DNA from: Chloroflexota bacterium
Lineage (GTDB): Bacteria; Chloroflexota; Dormibacteria; Dormibacterales; Dormibacteraceae
Length of the DNA: 8,617 nucleotides
Direction: 5' to 3'
NCBI GenBank assembly: GCA_005880175.1
Contig: VBJR01000361.1
Location: 14,724 to 23,340 of the forward strand
Part shown: positions 1-5,941 of the stretch, piece after piece
Numbering within the stretch: position 1 is the first letter of the stretch
Layout of the letters: each line of letters starts with the position of its first letter
Notes under the pieces: model-generated
Told to the model about the DNA's origin: nothing
Seen by the model: the letters and a program-made list of their open reading frames with translations, nothing else
Databases searched by the model: none
Position numbers and translations under genes: made by a program

Positions 1-1
1 G

Positions 2-1678
2 CTCGCGTGGGTGGCGCTGCCGGCGGCCGGGATCGCGCTCGGGCTGCTCCCGGGCCCGGTCGGGGCCGCCGGGACGGGCACCGCGCCGGTCGAGGTGAAC
101 TACCAGGACCCCATGACCGCGGCGCCGCCGCTCCGGCGCCCGGACACCGCCCACTGCGCGGTCACGCTCATGCAGCACGACTTCGGGTTCAGCTTCGGGC
201 AGCCGTTCGTGGGGACGCTCACGCCGCCGGCCGCGTGCCCGGGCCCGTGGTCGATGGTCGCGATGGACTGGCAGGGCAGCATCGCCGGGCGCCAGTTCGA
301 CCGGCTGGCCGCCGTCTGGATCGGCGGCGTCGAGATGCTGCGCATGACCACGCCCGAGCCGGACCCGGCCGGGATCACGTGGCACGTCGAGAAGGACGTC
401 AGCCAGTACGCGCCGGTGCTGGACCGGCCGCAGACCGTCGTGGTCAGCCTGGAGAACCTGGTGGACAGCACGTTCACCGGCGTGTTCCACATCACGCTGA
501 CGCTGACGTTCTTCGAGACCGACCGGCGCCATCCCGCCGCCGCCGAGCCCAGCCAGGTCGTGCCCGTGTCGGCGGCCGCCGGCGCGCCGGGCTGGTTCAT
601 CCTCAACTCCGCCGCCGACCAGGCGGGCGCCACGCTCGACCTCCCGACCAACCTGACGCGGGCCCGGCTGCAGGTGTTCGCGACGTCCCACGGCTGCGAG
701 GAGCAGTGGTTCACGAACGTGCCGGACGCGTACTCGCAGGCCCACCCGGAGGCCGGCCTGTGCGGCGGCGGGGCGTTCCGGGAGCTGCGCGTGCTCGTGG
801 ACGGGACGCTCGCCGGGTTGGCCACGCCGTTCCCCGTCATCTACAGCGGCGGCCTGAACCCGTTCATGTGGCGCCCGATCCCCAGCGTCGAGCAGTTCGA
901 CCCTCCGCCCTACGAGGTGGACCTCACGCCGTTCGTCGGCACGCTGACCGACGGGCGCCCGCACCGCATCGCGATCACGGTCGCGAACAACGAGGGCTTC
1001 TGGCCGGTGGACGGCGACCTCCTCCTCGACCAGGACCGGGGCACGGCCGTGACGCACGGCGGGCTGCTGCGCGACACGCTGCAGCCGGAGCCGGCCACGC
1101 AGGTCACGCAGGCCAGCGCCAACGGCGTGGACCGCCTGCTGACCGCGGCGAGCCGCTCGTGGTTCACCGAGGGCTTCGTGGACACGTCGGCCGGCCGGGT
1201 CGTCACGCGCGTCGAGCAGGACATGCGCACGACGAACGACCTGCGCAACACGATCGCCGGCGCCAACGTGCTCCAGGTGCTGGACCAGCGGCAGCACACC
1301 CGGACGTCCACGATCGTGTCCGGCGCGGGCCGCGGCTGGCGGACCGACGTGATCGCCGACTCCCCGCTGAAGCTCAGCGAGGACTTCTCGCTCCAGACCC
1401 AGCCGAACGGCGACCCCAGCTTCACGCTGCGCAGCAGCGTGGACGTCGCGCTCGACCGCACGGACCTGGCCCCGCGGGGCGGCCGCGCGCGCCTCAGCGA
1501 CCACGTGACGGCGAGGGCGGTGCTCGTGCGCGACTCGACCACCGGCGCCAACCTGGTCGCGGACGGCAGCGACAGCGAGCGGTACGTCGCCCGGGCCGGG
1601 GACATCTGTGTCGACCACCTGCTCCGGGCCGCGCACGGCCAGTTCACCGTGGACCGCACCCGGGCGGACTGCTCCTGA
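2..1678 (+). CDS. Secreted peptide-N4-(N-acetyl-beta-glucosaminyl)asparagine amidase A (PNGase A family), 5' end probably outside window
   Basis: Enzymes of this family release whole N-glycans from glycoprotein Asn side chains; here it would act outside the cell on eukaryotic glycoproteins or glycopeptides. Counting from the GTG at 11, residues 1-20 are the end of a signal peptide (hydrophobic, then VGAAG). Family hallmarks follow: Cys49, the stretch around residues 55-80 (HDFGFSFGQPFVGTLTPP), GRQFDRLAAVWIGGVE at 93-108, a TTPEP...GITWHVEKD...Y segment at 113-133 and FTGVFHITLTLTFF at 155-168. A later NEGFWPVDGDLLL stretch (near residue 330) also matches the family. About 550 aa is a normal length. 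The frame stays open to the left edge (L-A-W before the GTG), so the true start and the front of the signal peptide probably lie upstream; the GTG at 11 is the first start visible. It ends just before a strong hairpin. Family call fairly sure; substrate is inference. Confidence 0.85.
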   Translation, partial: LAWVALPAAGIALGLLPGPVGAAGTGTAPVEVNYQDPMTAAPPLRRPDTAHCAVTLMQHDFGFSFGQPFVGTLTPPAACPGPWSMVAMDWQGSIAGRQFDRLAAVWIGGVEMLRMTTPEPDPAGITWHVEKDVSQYAPVLDRPQTVVVSLENLVDSTFTGVFHITLTLTFFETDRRHPAAAEPSQVVPVSAAAGAPGWFILNSAADQAGATLDLPTNLTRARLQVFATSHGCEEQWFTNVPDAYSQAHPEAGLCGGGAFRELRVLVDGTLAGLATPFPVIYSGGLNPFMWRPIPSVEQFDPPPYEVDLTPFVGTLTDGRPHRIAITVANNEGFWPVDGDLLLDQDRGTAVTHGGLLRDTLQPEPATQVTQASANGVDRLLTAASRSWFTEGFVDTSAGRVVTRVEQDMRTTNDLRNTIAGANVLQVLDQRQHTRTSTIVSGAGRGWRTDVIADSPLKLSEDFSLQTQPNGDPSFTLRSSVDVALDRTDLAPRGGRARLSDHVTARAVLVRDSTTGANLVADGSDSERYVARAGDICVDHLLRAAHGQFTVDRTRADCS

Positions 1679-1694
1679 CGCCTGGGTGCCCGTA

Positions 1695-1719
1695 GGGAGG
1701 CCGGCGCGGCCGGCCTCCC
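1695..1719. terminator. Bidirectional hairpin terminator between convergent genes
   Basis: A perfect 11-base-pair stem, GGGAGGCCGGC (1695-1705) with GCCGGCCTCCC (1709-1719), closes a 3-base loop. It lies 16 bases after the stop of the PNGase A gene and 11 bases beyond the stop of the DUF4232-like gene on the opposite strand, so it can end both transcripts. There is no U-run, which is usual for actinomycete terminators. Confidence 0.75.
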
Positions 1720-1730
1720 CCCAGGGATCG

Positions 1731-2801
1731 TCAGGTCACGGTGATGACGGTGCCGGCCACGGGACCATCCGGCACCTCGAGCGTCCAGGTCAGCTTCGTG
1801 TCGCCCGCCGGCGTCGAGGCGGGCACGGCGAGCTCGACCTTGTAGGTCACCGACGCGCCGGCGGCGATCGTCGCGCCGGCCGGGCAGTTGAGCACCAGCG
1901 TCCGCTGCGCCGCGCCGGGGCCGCCGCCGCCCAGCACCTCGGTGTAGGACGGGCAGGGCGAGAGGGCCACGGGCACCGGCGACTGGTTGGCCAGGGTCAC
2001 CTGGTAGGTCAGCACCGCTCCCCTGGCGACCGTCTGCGGCGCGTCGAGCGTCGCGCTCAGGGAGTCGAGCGGTCCCGGCGCCGCCGCGGGCAGCAGGTCC
2101 GCGACGCCGAACGCGACCACGGTCGGCGCTCCGCACTCGGTGTCGATCTGGGTGCCGCCCACGGTCACCGCGTCGCCGGCGGGCAGGGTGAGCAGCACGC
2201 TCGTGGCCACGACGGGCTGGCCGGTGCCGGCGCACGCGGTCGGCGTCCCCACCACGAGGCTCGCCGACGCCCCCGCCGCCAGGTCGAGCCGCTTCGCCGC
2301 GAACTGGCCGGGGCTGACCCGGCTGCGGGCGCCCGCGTTGGTCAGCACCACCTGGGGCACGCCCGCCAGGAAGCAGGGATCCGCCGCCCGGTCCCGCAGC
2401 GTCAGCTCCTGCGTCGCCAGGTTCTGGAGCGCGCCGGACAGGCCGGCCGCGACGTCCAGGTCAGCGGCCCGGCACGCGCGGCCCGCGCTGCCCGAGACGG
2501 GCACGGACTGCGGGGTGCCGGGACTGTCCACCCAGGGGACCGCGGCGGTCCCCGTCTTCGGAGTGGGCGCCGGCGTCGGCGCCGCGGTCGGGGTCGGCGG
2601 CTGGGTCGCGTCGCTCGCGACCACCGCGGCCTCCGCCTGGGCGGGCACGGCCGCCGCCGCGTTCCGGGCGCTCGCGGGCGCGGGCGGCCGGGAGCCGCCG
2701 CCGCCGCGCGCCGCCACCAGCACGACGCCGGTGGCGGCCAGCGCCATCGCGATCGCCCCGGCCAGCCCGGCCAGCAGCGCTCGCCGCGAGAGGCCTGGCA
2801 T
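1731..2801 (-). CDS. Membrane-anchored DUF4232-like protein with a second beta-sandwich-like domain
   Basis: A 356-aa protein of unknown biochemical role. Residues 1-5 carry positive charge and 9-31 form one hydrophobic segment (signal anchor or uncleaved signal). Residues 36-105 are a linker rich in Ala, Pro and Thr (PTPTAAPTPAPTP). Residues 110-225 match the DUF4232 pattern: CRAADL at 110, then Cys143, Cys190 and Cys223, which could form two disulfides. Residues 245-350 look like a second extracellular domain (LTYQVTLANQSPVPVAL), with Cys283 and Cys306 as a third possible pair. The ATG at 2801 overlaps the TGA of the DUF1906 gene by one base (TGATG) and has no good ribosome site of its own, so translational coupling is likely. 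The reading frame continues much further upstream, but that stretch is the shadow of the DUF1906 gene. Domain call moderate; function unknown. Confidence 0.75.
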   Translation of the reverse strand: MPGLSRRALLAGLAGAIAMALAATGVVLVAARGGGGSRPPAPASARNAAAAVPAQAEAAVVASDATQPPTPTAAPTPAPTPKTGTAAVPWVDSPGTPQSVPVSGSAGRACRAADLDVAAGLSGALQNLATQELTLRDRAADPCFLAGVPQVVLTNAGARSRVSPGQFAAKRLDLAAGASASLVVGTPTACAGTGQPVVATSVLLTLPAGDAVTVGGTQIDTECGAPTVVAFGVADLLPAAAPGPLDSLSATLDAPQTVARGAVLTYQVTLANQSPVPVALSPCPSYTEVLGGGGPGAAQRTLVLNCPAGATIAAGASVTYKVELAVPASTPAGDTKLTWTLEVPDGPVAGTVITVT

Positions 2802-3643
2802 CACGAGCAGGCCGTGCTGAAGTTGCCGCCGGTGGGCGCGACGGGCCCGTTGGAGCAGTCGGTGTCGATGTTCAGTGTCACACCGCCCCACGTCTCGTTG
2901 TGACCGCCGATGTACTGCTTGAGGCGCTGGTGCGAGGCCCAGCTGGACGCGCTCACGCACGACATCACGCTCGTGTGCTGGTTGCCGTCGTAGTTGGCGC
3001 CCCAGATGAAGTCGGGCTGGTGCGAGCCGGCGTAGCTCTGCAGCTGCGACGCGCACGTCGATCCGTACACACCGGCCGACTGGGCCGGCGCCACGTGCAG
3101 CTGGTCGACCCAGCCCTTGACGAACGACCTGGCCGCGGCCAGCGCGTTGCAGGAGGACGGATTGAACGCCTCGAGGTCGAACACCAGCGGCGATCCCTTG
3201 GCCTGGTTGGTGATTCCGAGGCTGATCAGCTTCGATCGTGCCGACCGCGCCTCGGCCTGGCCCTGTGAGTACGCGGTCGTCGCGTTCGAGCTGAACGTGA
3301 CGCCGAAGCCGCTGCAGGGCGCCTGCGGGCCCACCCAGATGAACTGGAACCGCCAGCCCATCGCGCGCAGGTTGTTGAGATACGCGCTGCTCAGGTTCGG
3401 CTGTGAGCACGCCATCTCGCGGCCGCCGACGTACAGTCCGATCCACGACCACGGCGTGTTCGTCCACCACGCCTTCGCCGTCCGCTGGCTCGGGTCCTGA
3501 CAGGTGTCGAACCCGTGCATCCCGATCCCCGCGCCGGAGCCGTTGCTCAGCGCGTACGTCGGTGTTGCCGCCGAAGAGAAGAGCACCAGCTGTGCTCCCA
3601 CGGCGGCAACGAGCAAAGCGACCCTCAATCTGAGCAAAGTCAC
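2801..3643 (-). CDS. Secreted DUF1906 (Rv2525c-like) glycoside-hydrolase-like protein
   Basis: A 280-aa exported protein. Residues 1-30 form a Sec-type signal peptide (basic start, hydrophobic 8-26, Ala/Thr/Ala near the cleavage site). The mature part carries DUF1906 marks: MHGFDTCQDPS at 42-52, WIGLYVGG at 67-74, MGWRFQFIWVGPQAPC at 95-110, LVFDLEAF at 153-160 (candidate acidic pair D156/E158), SAGVYGS at 189-195 and a C-terminal VTLNIDTDC. The domain is a TIM-barrel relative of cell-wall lysozymes; activity for most members is unproven. Eight Cys in the mature chain suggest four disulfides. The GTG start at 3643 is chosen because a strong AGAGGGGGG lies just upstream and the signal peptide begins properly there; an upstream ATG (3697) would add 18 hydrophilic residues, and a TTG two codons further in is a less likely alternative. 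First gene of a two-gene unit with the DUF4232-like gene. Confidence 0.83.
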   Translation of the reverse strand: MTLLRLRVALLVAAVGAQLVLFSSAATPTYALSNGSGAGIGMHGFDTCQDPSQRTAKAWWTNTPWSWIGLYVGGREMACSQPNLSSAYLNNLRAMGWRFQFIWVGPQAPCSGFGVTFSSNATTAYSQGQAEARSARSKLISLGITNQAKGSPLVFDLEAFNPSSCNALAAARSFVKGWVDQLHVAPAQSAGVYGSTCASQLQSYAGSHQPDFIWGANYDGNQHTSVMSCVSASSWASHQRLKQYIGGHNETWGGVTLNIDTDCSNGPVAPTGGNFSTACS

Positions 3644-3645
3644 TA

Positions 3646-3654
3646 CCCCCCTCT
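3646..3654 (-). promoter_or_regulatory. Ribosome binding site of the DUF1906 gene
   Basis: AGAGGGGGG on the - strand, two bases before the GTG at 3643. The AGAGG part sits at a usable distance, and the site decides the start in favour of this GTG (or the TTG six bases further in) over the upstream ATG at 3697. Confidence 0.55.
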
Positions 3655-3695
3655 GGTGAGTGTCGAGATCCCGTCCTCCGGGCTCGGCGCCGGCC

Positions 3696-3725
3696 ATCGT
3701 GGTCGGCGCGGCGTCTCATTGTCAA
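3696..3725 (-). promoter_or_regulatory. Predicted promoter of the DUF1906/DUF4232 unit
   Basis: On the - strand a perfect TTGACA (3725-3720) is followed after 18 bases by CACGAT (3701-3696), a weak -10 that keeps the A, A and final T. Transcription would start near 3689, giving a leader of about 45 bases before the GTG at 3643. The -35 overlaps one arm of an inverted repeat. The -35 is convincing; the -10 is only fair. Confidence 0.45.
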
Positions 3726-3744
3726 GGCCATCGCGCGGACAATG
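3717..3744. promoter_or_regulatory. Inverted repeat CATTGTC-N14-GACAATG over the -35 box (candidate operator)
   Basis: CATTGTC at 3717-3723 and its exact reverse complement GACAATG at 3738-3744, centres 21 bases apart (two helical turns). One arm covers most of the TTGACA -35 box of the DUF1906 unit, the position expected for a repressor site. No regulator gene for it can be named. Confidence 0.4.
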
Positions 3745-3747
3745 GCA

Positions 3748-3786
3748 GTTGTCGGTGCTCGTTGTCAGTGCGTTGTCAGTGTTGTC
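3748..3786 (-). repeat. Four direct GACAAC repeats upstream of the DUF1906 promoter
   Basis: GTTGTC on the + strand (GACAAC on the - strand) occurs at 3748-3753, 3761-3766, 3772-3777 and 3781-3786, at steps of 13, 11 and 9 bases, so three steps total 33 bases or about three helical turns. The array begins 23 bases upstream of the -35 box of the DUF1906 unit, a usual place for an activator that binds in tandem. The same GACAA core is repeated in the inverted repeat at 3717-3744. Confidence 0.5.
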
Positions 3787-3885
3787 CGGCCGCGCGCCGC
3801 ACGCGAACGCCGCGAGGTGGCGGATTACGCGTCGATGAGCACGACGCCGCTCGATCTCACGAGAGCCCCGGATCTCGCCGCGGGC

Positions 3886-4158
3886 CTACCGCTGCCGGGC
3901 GTCGAGGGCCCGGTCCGGGTCCGCTGGGAGGACTGGCCGGAGGCCGAACGCCGCGTCGAGCGCGGGCGTCGTCAGCCGCTCCAGCAGCTCGACCACCCGC
4001 TCCGCCGGCAGCGGGTCGTCCTGCTCCAGCCACCACCACATGACGCCCAGGAACCCCCCGATGACGAACTCGGCGATCACCGCCAGCGGCACCGGCGGAG
4101 TCCAGCCGTTGCTGTCCACCATCTCCCGGTGGTGCTGGCGCGCCACCGCGGCGAGACG
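3886..4158 (-). pseudogene. 5'-truncated TetR-family regulator, C-terminal ligand-binding part only
   Basis: Reading leftward, a recognisable TetR C-terminal domain runs from ARQHHREMVDSNGW through VPLAVIAEFVIGGFLGVMWWWLE to LPAERVVELLERLTTPALDAAFG and ends at TAG (3888-3886). The best-supported coding part begins near the GTG at 4146, which would give 86 aa; the reading frame stays plausible to about 4158 (RLAAVARQHH) and then turns into codons with poor third positions. A whole TetR protein is about 190-220 aa with an N-terminal helix-turn-helix, and no such domain is present in any frame between here and the exchanger gene at 4250. It therefore lacks DNA binding and is most likely a remnant, though an automatic caller may list the 86-aa ORF (3886-4146) as a gene. 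Confidence 0.6.
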
Positions 4159-4220
4159 CCCTCGCCGCCGACCTGGTGGTCCGCCTGCGCGCCCACTCGG
4201 CCACGTTCGGCGCCGGCTGA
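4152..4220 (+). pseudogene. Possible 3' remnant of an unidentified + strand gene
   Basis: In the frame ending at TGA 4218-4220 the + strand reads RDALAADLVVRLRAHSATFGAG. From 4155 onward all codons end in G or C, as in real genes of this window, while the same bases read poorly on the - strand. The frame has stops not far upstream (for example TGA at 4062-4064) and no start fits, so it looks like the last 20 or so codons of a gene whose body is missing. Family not recognised. The coding signal is short and could be chance. Confidence 0.3.
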
Positions 4221-4237
4221 CCTGCTGGCCGCCCGGC

Positions 4238-4249
4238 TACGATGCAGCG
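4238..4249 (+). promoter_or_regulatory. Predicted -10 box for leaderless transcription of the exchanger gene
   Basis: TACGAT (4238-4243) fits the actinomycete TAnnnT -10 pattern and is followed by exactly six bases before the ATG at 4250, so transcription should start at or next to the A of the start codon. No Shine-Dalgarno sequence precedes the ATG, in keeping with a leaderless message. The best -35 candidate, CTGACC (4217-4222), stands at a short 15-base spacing. Confidence 0.5.
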
Positions 4250-5302
4250 ATGGGTGCCCTGGGCACGCCGCTGCTGGCCGTGCTGTTCCTGGCGGCGGCG
4301 GCGGCGACCTGGGCCGCGGGCGTCTCGCTGTCGCGCAGCACCGGCGCCCTGGACGGACGGCTGGGGCTGGGTGACGCCATCGGCGGGCTGGTCTTCCTGG
4401 CCGTCGCCGGCAGCCTGCCCGAGCTGGCGATCACGGTCTCGGCGGCTCTGGCCGGGCACATCGCCCTGGCGTCGGGCAACCTCATCGGCGGGATCGCCAC
4501 ACAGACCCTCGTGCTCGTCCTCTGCGACGCCTTCGTCCGGGGCGAACGGCCCCTGACGTTCATGGTCGGATCGCTGCTCCCCGTCCTGGAGGCGCTGCTG
4601 GTGGTGATCGTGGTGACGGTCACGGTGGCGGGCGGCCTGCTCCCCGCCTCCATCGCGATCGGCCCGGTCAGCCCGGCCTCGATCGCCATCGTCGTGCTCT
4701 GGGTCGGCGGGCTGGTGGTGGTGAACAAGGCCCGAAAGGATCTCCGGTGGCGCGCGGAGGCGCCGGAGAGCCATCCCGGCCGGCGGCGCAAGGACATCCA
4801 CCGCCAGCCGACCGCCCCGTTCGCGGGCAGGTCCACGGCCGCGGTCGTCGTGGTCTTCGCCGGCGCGTCGGCCGTCACGCTGGGGGCGGGTGTCGTGCTC
4901 GCCGTGACCGGGAACGCGCTCGCGGACCGCGCCGGGATCAACGGGCTCGTGTTCGGCGCCACGATCCTGGCCGCGGTGACGGCGCTGCCGGAGGTCAGCA
5001 GCGGGATCGCGGCCACGCGCCTGGGCGACTACCAGCTCGCGATGGGCGACGTCTTCGGCGGCAACGCGTTCCAGGTGTGCCTGTTCCTCGTCGCCGACCT
5101 GGTGGCCAGGCGGCCGGTGCTGCCGAGCCAGGGCGCCGGGAACAGCTGGATCGGGGAGCTGGGACTGATCCTCACCGCGGTGTACGGCGCCGGGATCATC
5201 GGGCGGCCCCAGCGGCGATACGCACGCCTGGGCATCGACTCGATCGTCGTGCTCATCCTCTACGTGGTCGGCGTCGCCGGCCTGTTCGTCGTGCGCACCT
5301 GA
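4250..5302 (+). CDS. CaCA-family sodium/calcium exchanger-type membrane protein
   Basis: A 350-aa integral membrane protein, predicted to exchange Ca2+ (or another cation) for Na+ or H+ across the cytoplasmic membrane. It shows the internal duplication of the cation/calcium exchanger superfamily. Alpha-1 repeat, residues about 45-92, has GSLPEL (54-59) and ASGNLIGG (74-81). Alpha-2, about 231-284, has TALPEV (244-249) and AMGDVFGGN (264-272). The two Glu (58, 248) and the Asp (266) correspond to the acidic cation ligands. Hydrophobic spans fill 5-25, 43-64, 75-95, 104-130, 140-158, 196-222, 232-255, 265-284, 301-318 and 328-347, with a basic loop (160-195) between the halves. The usual G-T-S before the first PE is changed (AGS, VTA), so ion choice is uncertain. 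Start at 4250 rather than upstream because coding quality begins there and a -10 box abuts it. Confidence 0.85.
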   Translation: MGALGTPLLAVLFLAAAAATWAAGVSLSRSTGALDGRLGLGDAIGGLVFLAVAGSLPELAITVSAALAGHIALASGNLIGGIATQTLVLVLCDAFVRGERPLTFMVGSLLPVLEALLVVIVVTVTVAGGLLPASIAIGPVSPASIAIVVLWVGGLVVVNKARKDLRWRAEAPESHPGRRRKDIHRQPTAPFAGRSTAAVVVVFAGASAVTLGAGVVLAVTGNALADRAGINGLVFGATILAAVTALPEVSSGIAATRLGDYQLAMGDVFGGNAFQVCLFLVADLVARRPVLPSQGAGNSWIGELGLILTAVYGAGIIGRPQRRYARLGIDSIVVLILYVVGVAGLFVVRT

Positions 5303-5350
5303 GCTGCGCGGGCTCCGGTCCGTGACGCACGCCGTGGCGTCGAGAACGGC

Positions 5351-5785
5351 CTAGGCCGGGACCAGGCCCAGCTGTCGCATCTGCGAGAGGACGTCCACGA
5401 CCCCCCAGGTCTCGACGACCCGGCCGCCGGCCAGGCGGAAGATGAAGATCTCGTTGTAGACGATGGACTTGCCGGTCGGCGGCACGCCCATGTACTCACC
5501 CCGGTGGGTCCCGGTCACCGTGTTCCGCGTGACGACCTTGTCGCCCTCGGCGATCAGGTCCTCGACCTCGACGTGCAGGTCGGGGAAGGCCCCGTGGAGC
5601 CTCGTGAACACCTCTTTCAGCGCCAGCGCCCCGCCCACCTGGAGCGGCAGGGGTGTGCGGACCAGCGCGTCCGGCGAGACGAACTCGTCGACCGCCTTCG
5701 ACCTGAGCTCCGCGTCGCCGGTGTTCATGGCGTCGCAGAAGCGCGAGATGACCGCCTTGTTGATCGTCGCCTCGGCTGTGGACAT
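5351..5785 (-). CDS. SnoaL-like ester cyclase / polyketide-cyclase-fold protein
   Basis: A 144-aa cytoplasmic protein of the NTF2-like alpha+beta barrel fold. Helical residues 6-36 (INKAVISRFCDAMNTGD) are followed by the strands and motifs of the SnoaL/ester-cyclase group: PLPLQVGGALALKEVF at 45-60, AFPDLHVEVEDLIAEGDKVV at 66-85, GTHRGEYMGVPPTGKSI at 92-108 and FIFRLAGGRVVETWGVVD at 114-131. Most stand-alone actinomycete members have no known substrate; SnoaL itself closes a polyketide ring by aldol condensation. No polyketide genes are nearby, so the role is open. The ATG at 5785 has an excellent GAGGAGGA ribosome site five bases ahead. It stands alone on the - strand behind a promoter-like sequence resembling ECF41 targets. 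Confidence 0.85.
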   Translation of the reverse strand: MSTAEATINKAVISRFCDAMNTGDAELRSKAVDEFVSPDALVRTPLPLQVGGALALKEVFTRLHGAFPDLHVEVEDLIAEGDKVVTRNTVTGTHRGEYMGVPPTGKSIVYNEIFIFRLAGGRVVETWGVVDVLSQMRQLGLVPA

Positions 5786-5790
5786 GTGGC

Positions 5791-5798
5791 TCCTCCTC
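5791..5798 (-). promoter_or_regulatory. Ribosome binding site of the ester cyclase gene
   Basis: GAGGAGGA on the - strand, five bases before the ATG at 5785; near-perfect complement to the 16S rRNA tail and fixes the start. Confidence 0.75.
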
Positions 5799-5839
5799 GG
5801 TCGAGAGTCCGCTCGGGCGCGCAGCCCGCTCCACCCCTT

Positions 5840-5866
5840 GACGCGGCGGGCGCCCCGGATGTGACG
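5840..5866 (-). promoter_or_regulatory. ECF41-like promoter upstream of the ester cyclase
   Basis: On the - strand CGTCACA (5866-5860) is followed by exactly 16 bases and then CGTC (5843-5840). The published ECF41 sigma-factor consensus, as I recall it, is TGTCACA-N16-CGTC, so only the first base differs. Transcription would start near 5833, about 48 bases before the ATG of the SnoaL-like gene. No sigma-factor gene lies in the window. Confidence 0.5.
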
Positions 5867-5894
5867 CAGGTCGGGCCGGATGCCGACACGGGAT

Positions 5895-5908
5895 CGCCGA
5901 TCGCGGCG
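5895..5908 (-). terminator. Weak hairpin after the OmpR-type regulator gene
   Basis: CGCCG (5895-5899) pairs with CGGCG (5904-5908) around a four-base loop, 33 bases past the stop of the response regulator gene. Short stem and no U-run, so only a possible terminator. Confidence 0.25.
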
Positions 5909-5941
5909 CCTCCCGCCTGTCTGCAGGTGTCGGTGGCACGC

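Noticed and set aside
100..840. - strand open frame opposite the PNGase A gene
   Set aside because: Ser/Thr/Arg-rich composition typical of the antisense of a high-GC gene; no domain, while the + strand has clear PNGase A motifs.
2876..2894. TGTCACA followed by CGTC inside the DUF1906 coding region
   Set aside because: Spacer is 8 bases, not 16, and it lies inside a gene with no gene start downstream.
1731..3731. A single 666-codon open frame on the - strand covering both genes of the DUF1906 unit
   Set aside because: Only the part from 2801 leftward has a signal anchor and recognisable domains; the rest is the out-of-frame shadow of the DUF1906 gene.
3836..3960. + strand ATG followed by a protein-like start (STTPLDLTRAPDLAAGLPLP)
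   Set aside because: No ribosome site or -10 box, overlaps the TetR remnant on the other strand, and degenerates into Arg/Gln-rich shadow; no family recognised. It could still be a broken N-terminus.
3644..4249. Search for a mobile element, tRNA or attachment site near the broken genes
   Set aside because: No transposase, terminal inverted repeats, target duplication or tRNA-like cloverleaf was seen.
5324..5341. GACGC / GCGTC hairpin after the exchanger gene
   Set aside because: Only five base pairs with an eight-base loop; too weak to call a terminator in this base composition.
5347..5358. 12-base palindrome CGGCCTAGGCCG at the ester cyclase stop codon
   Set aside because: No loop, so a poor hairpin, and GC-rich palindromes of this length arise readily around TAG here.
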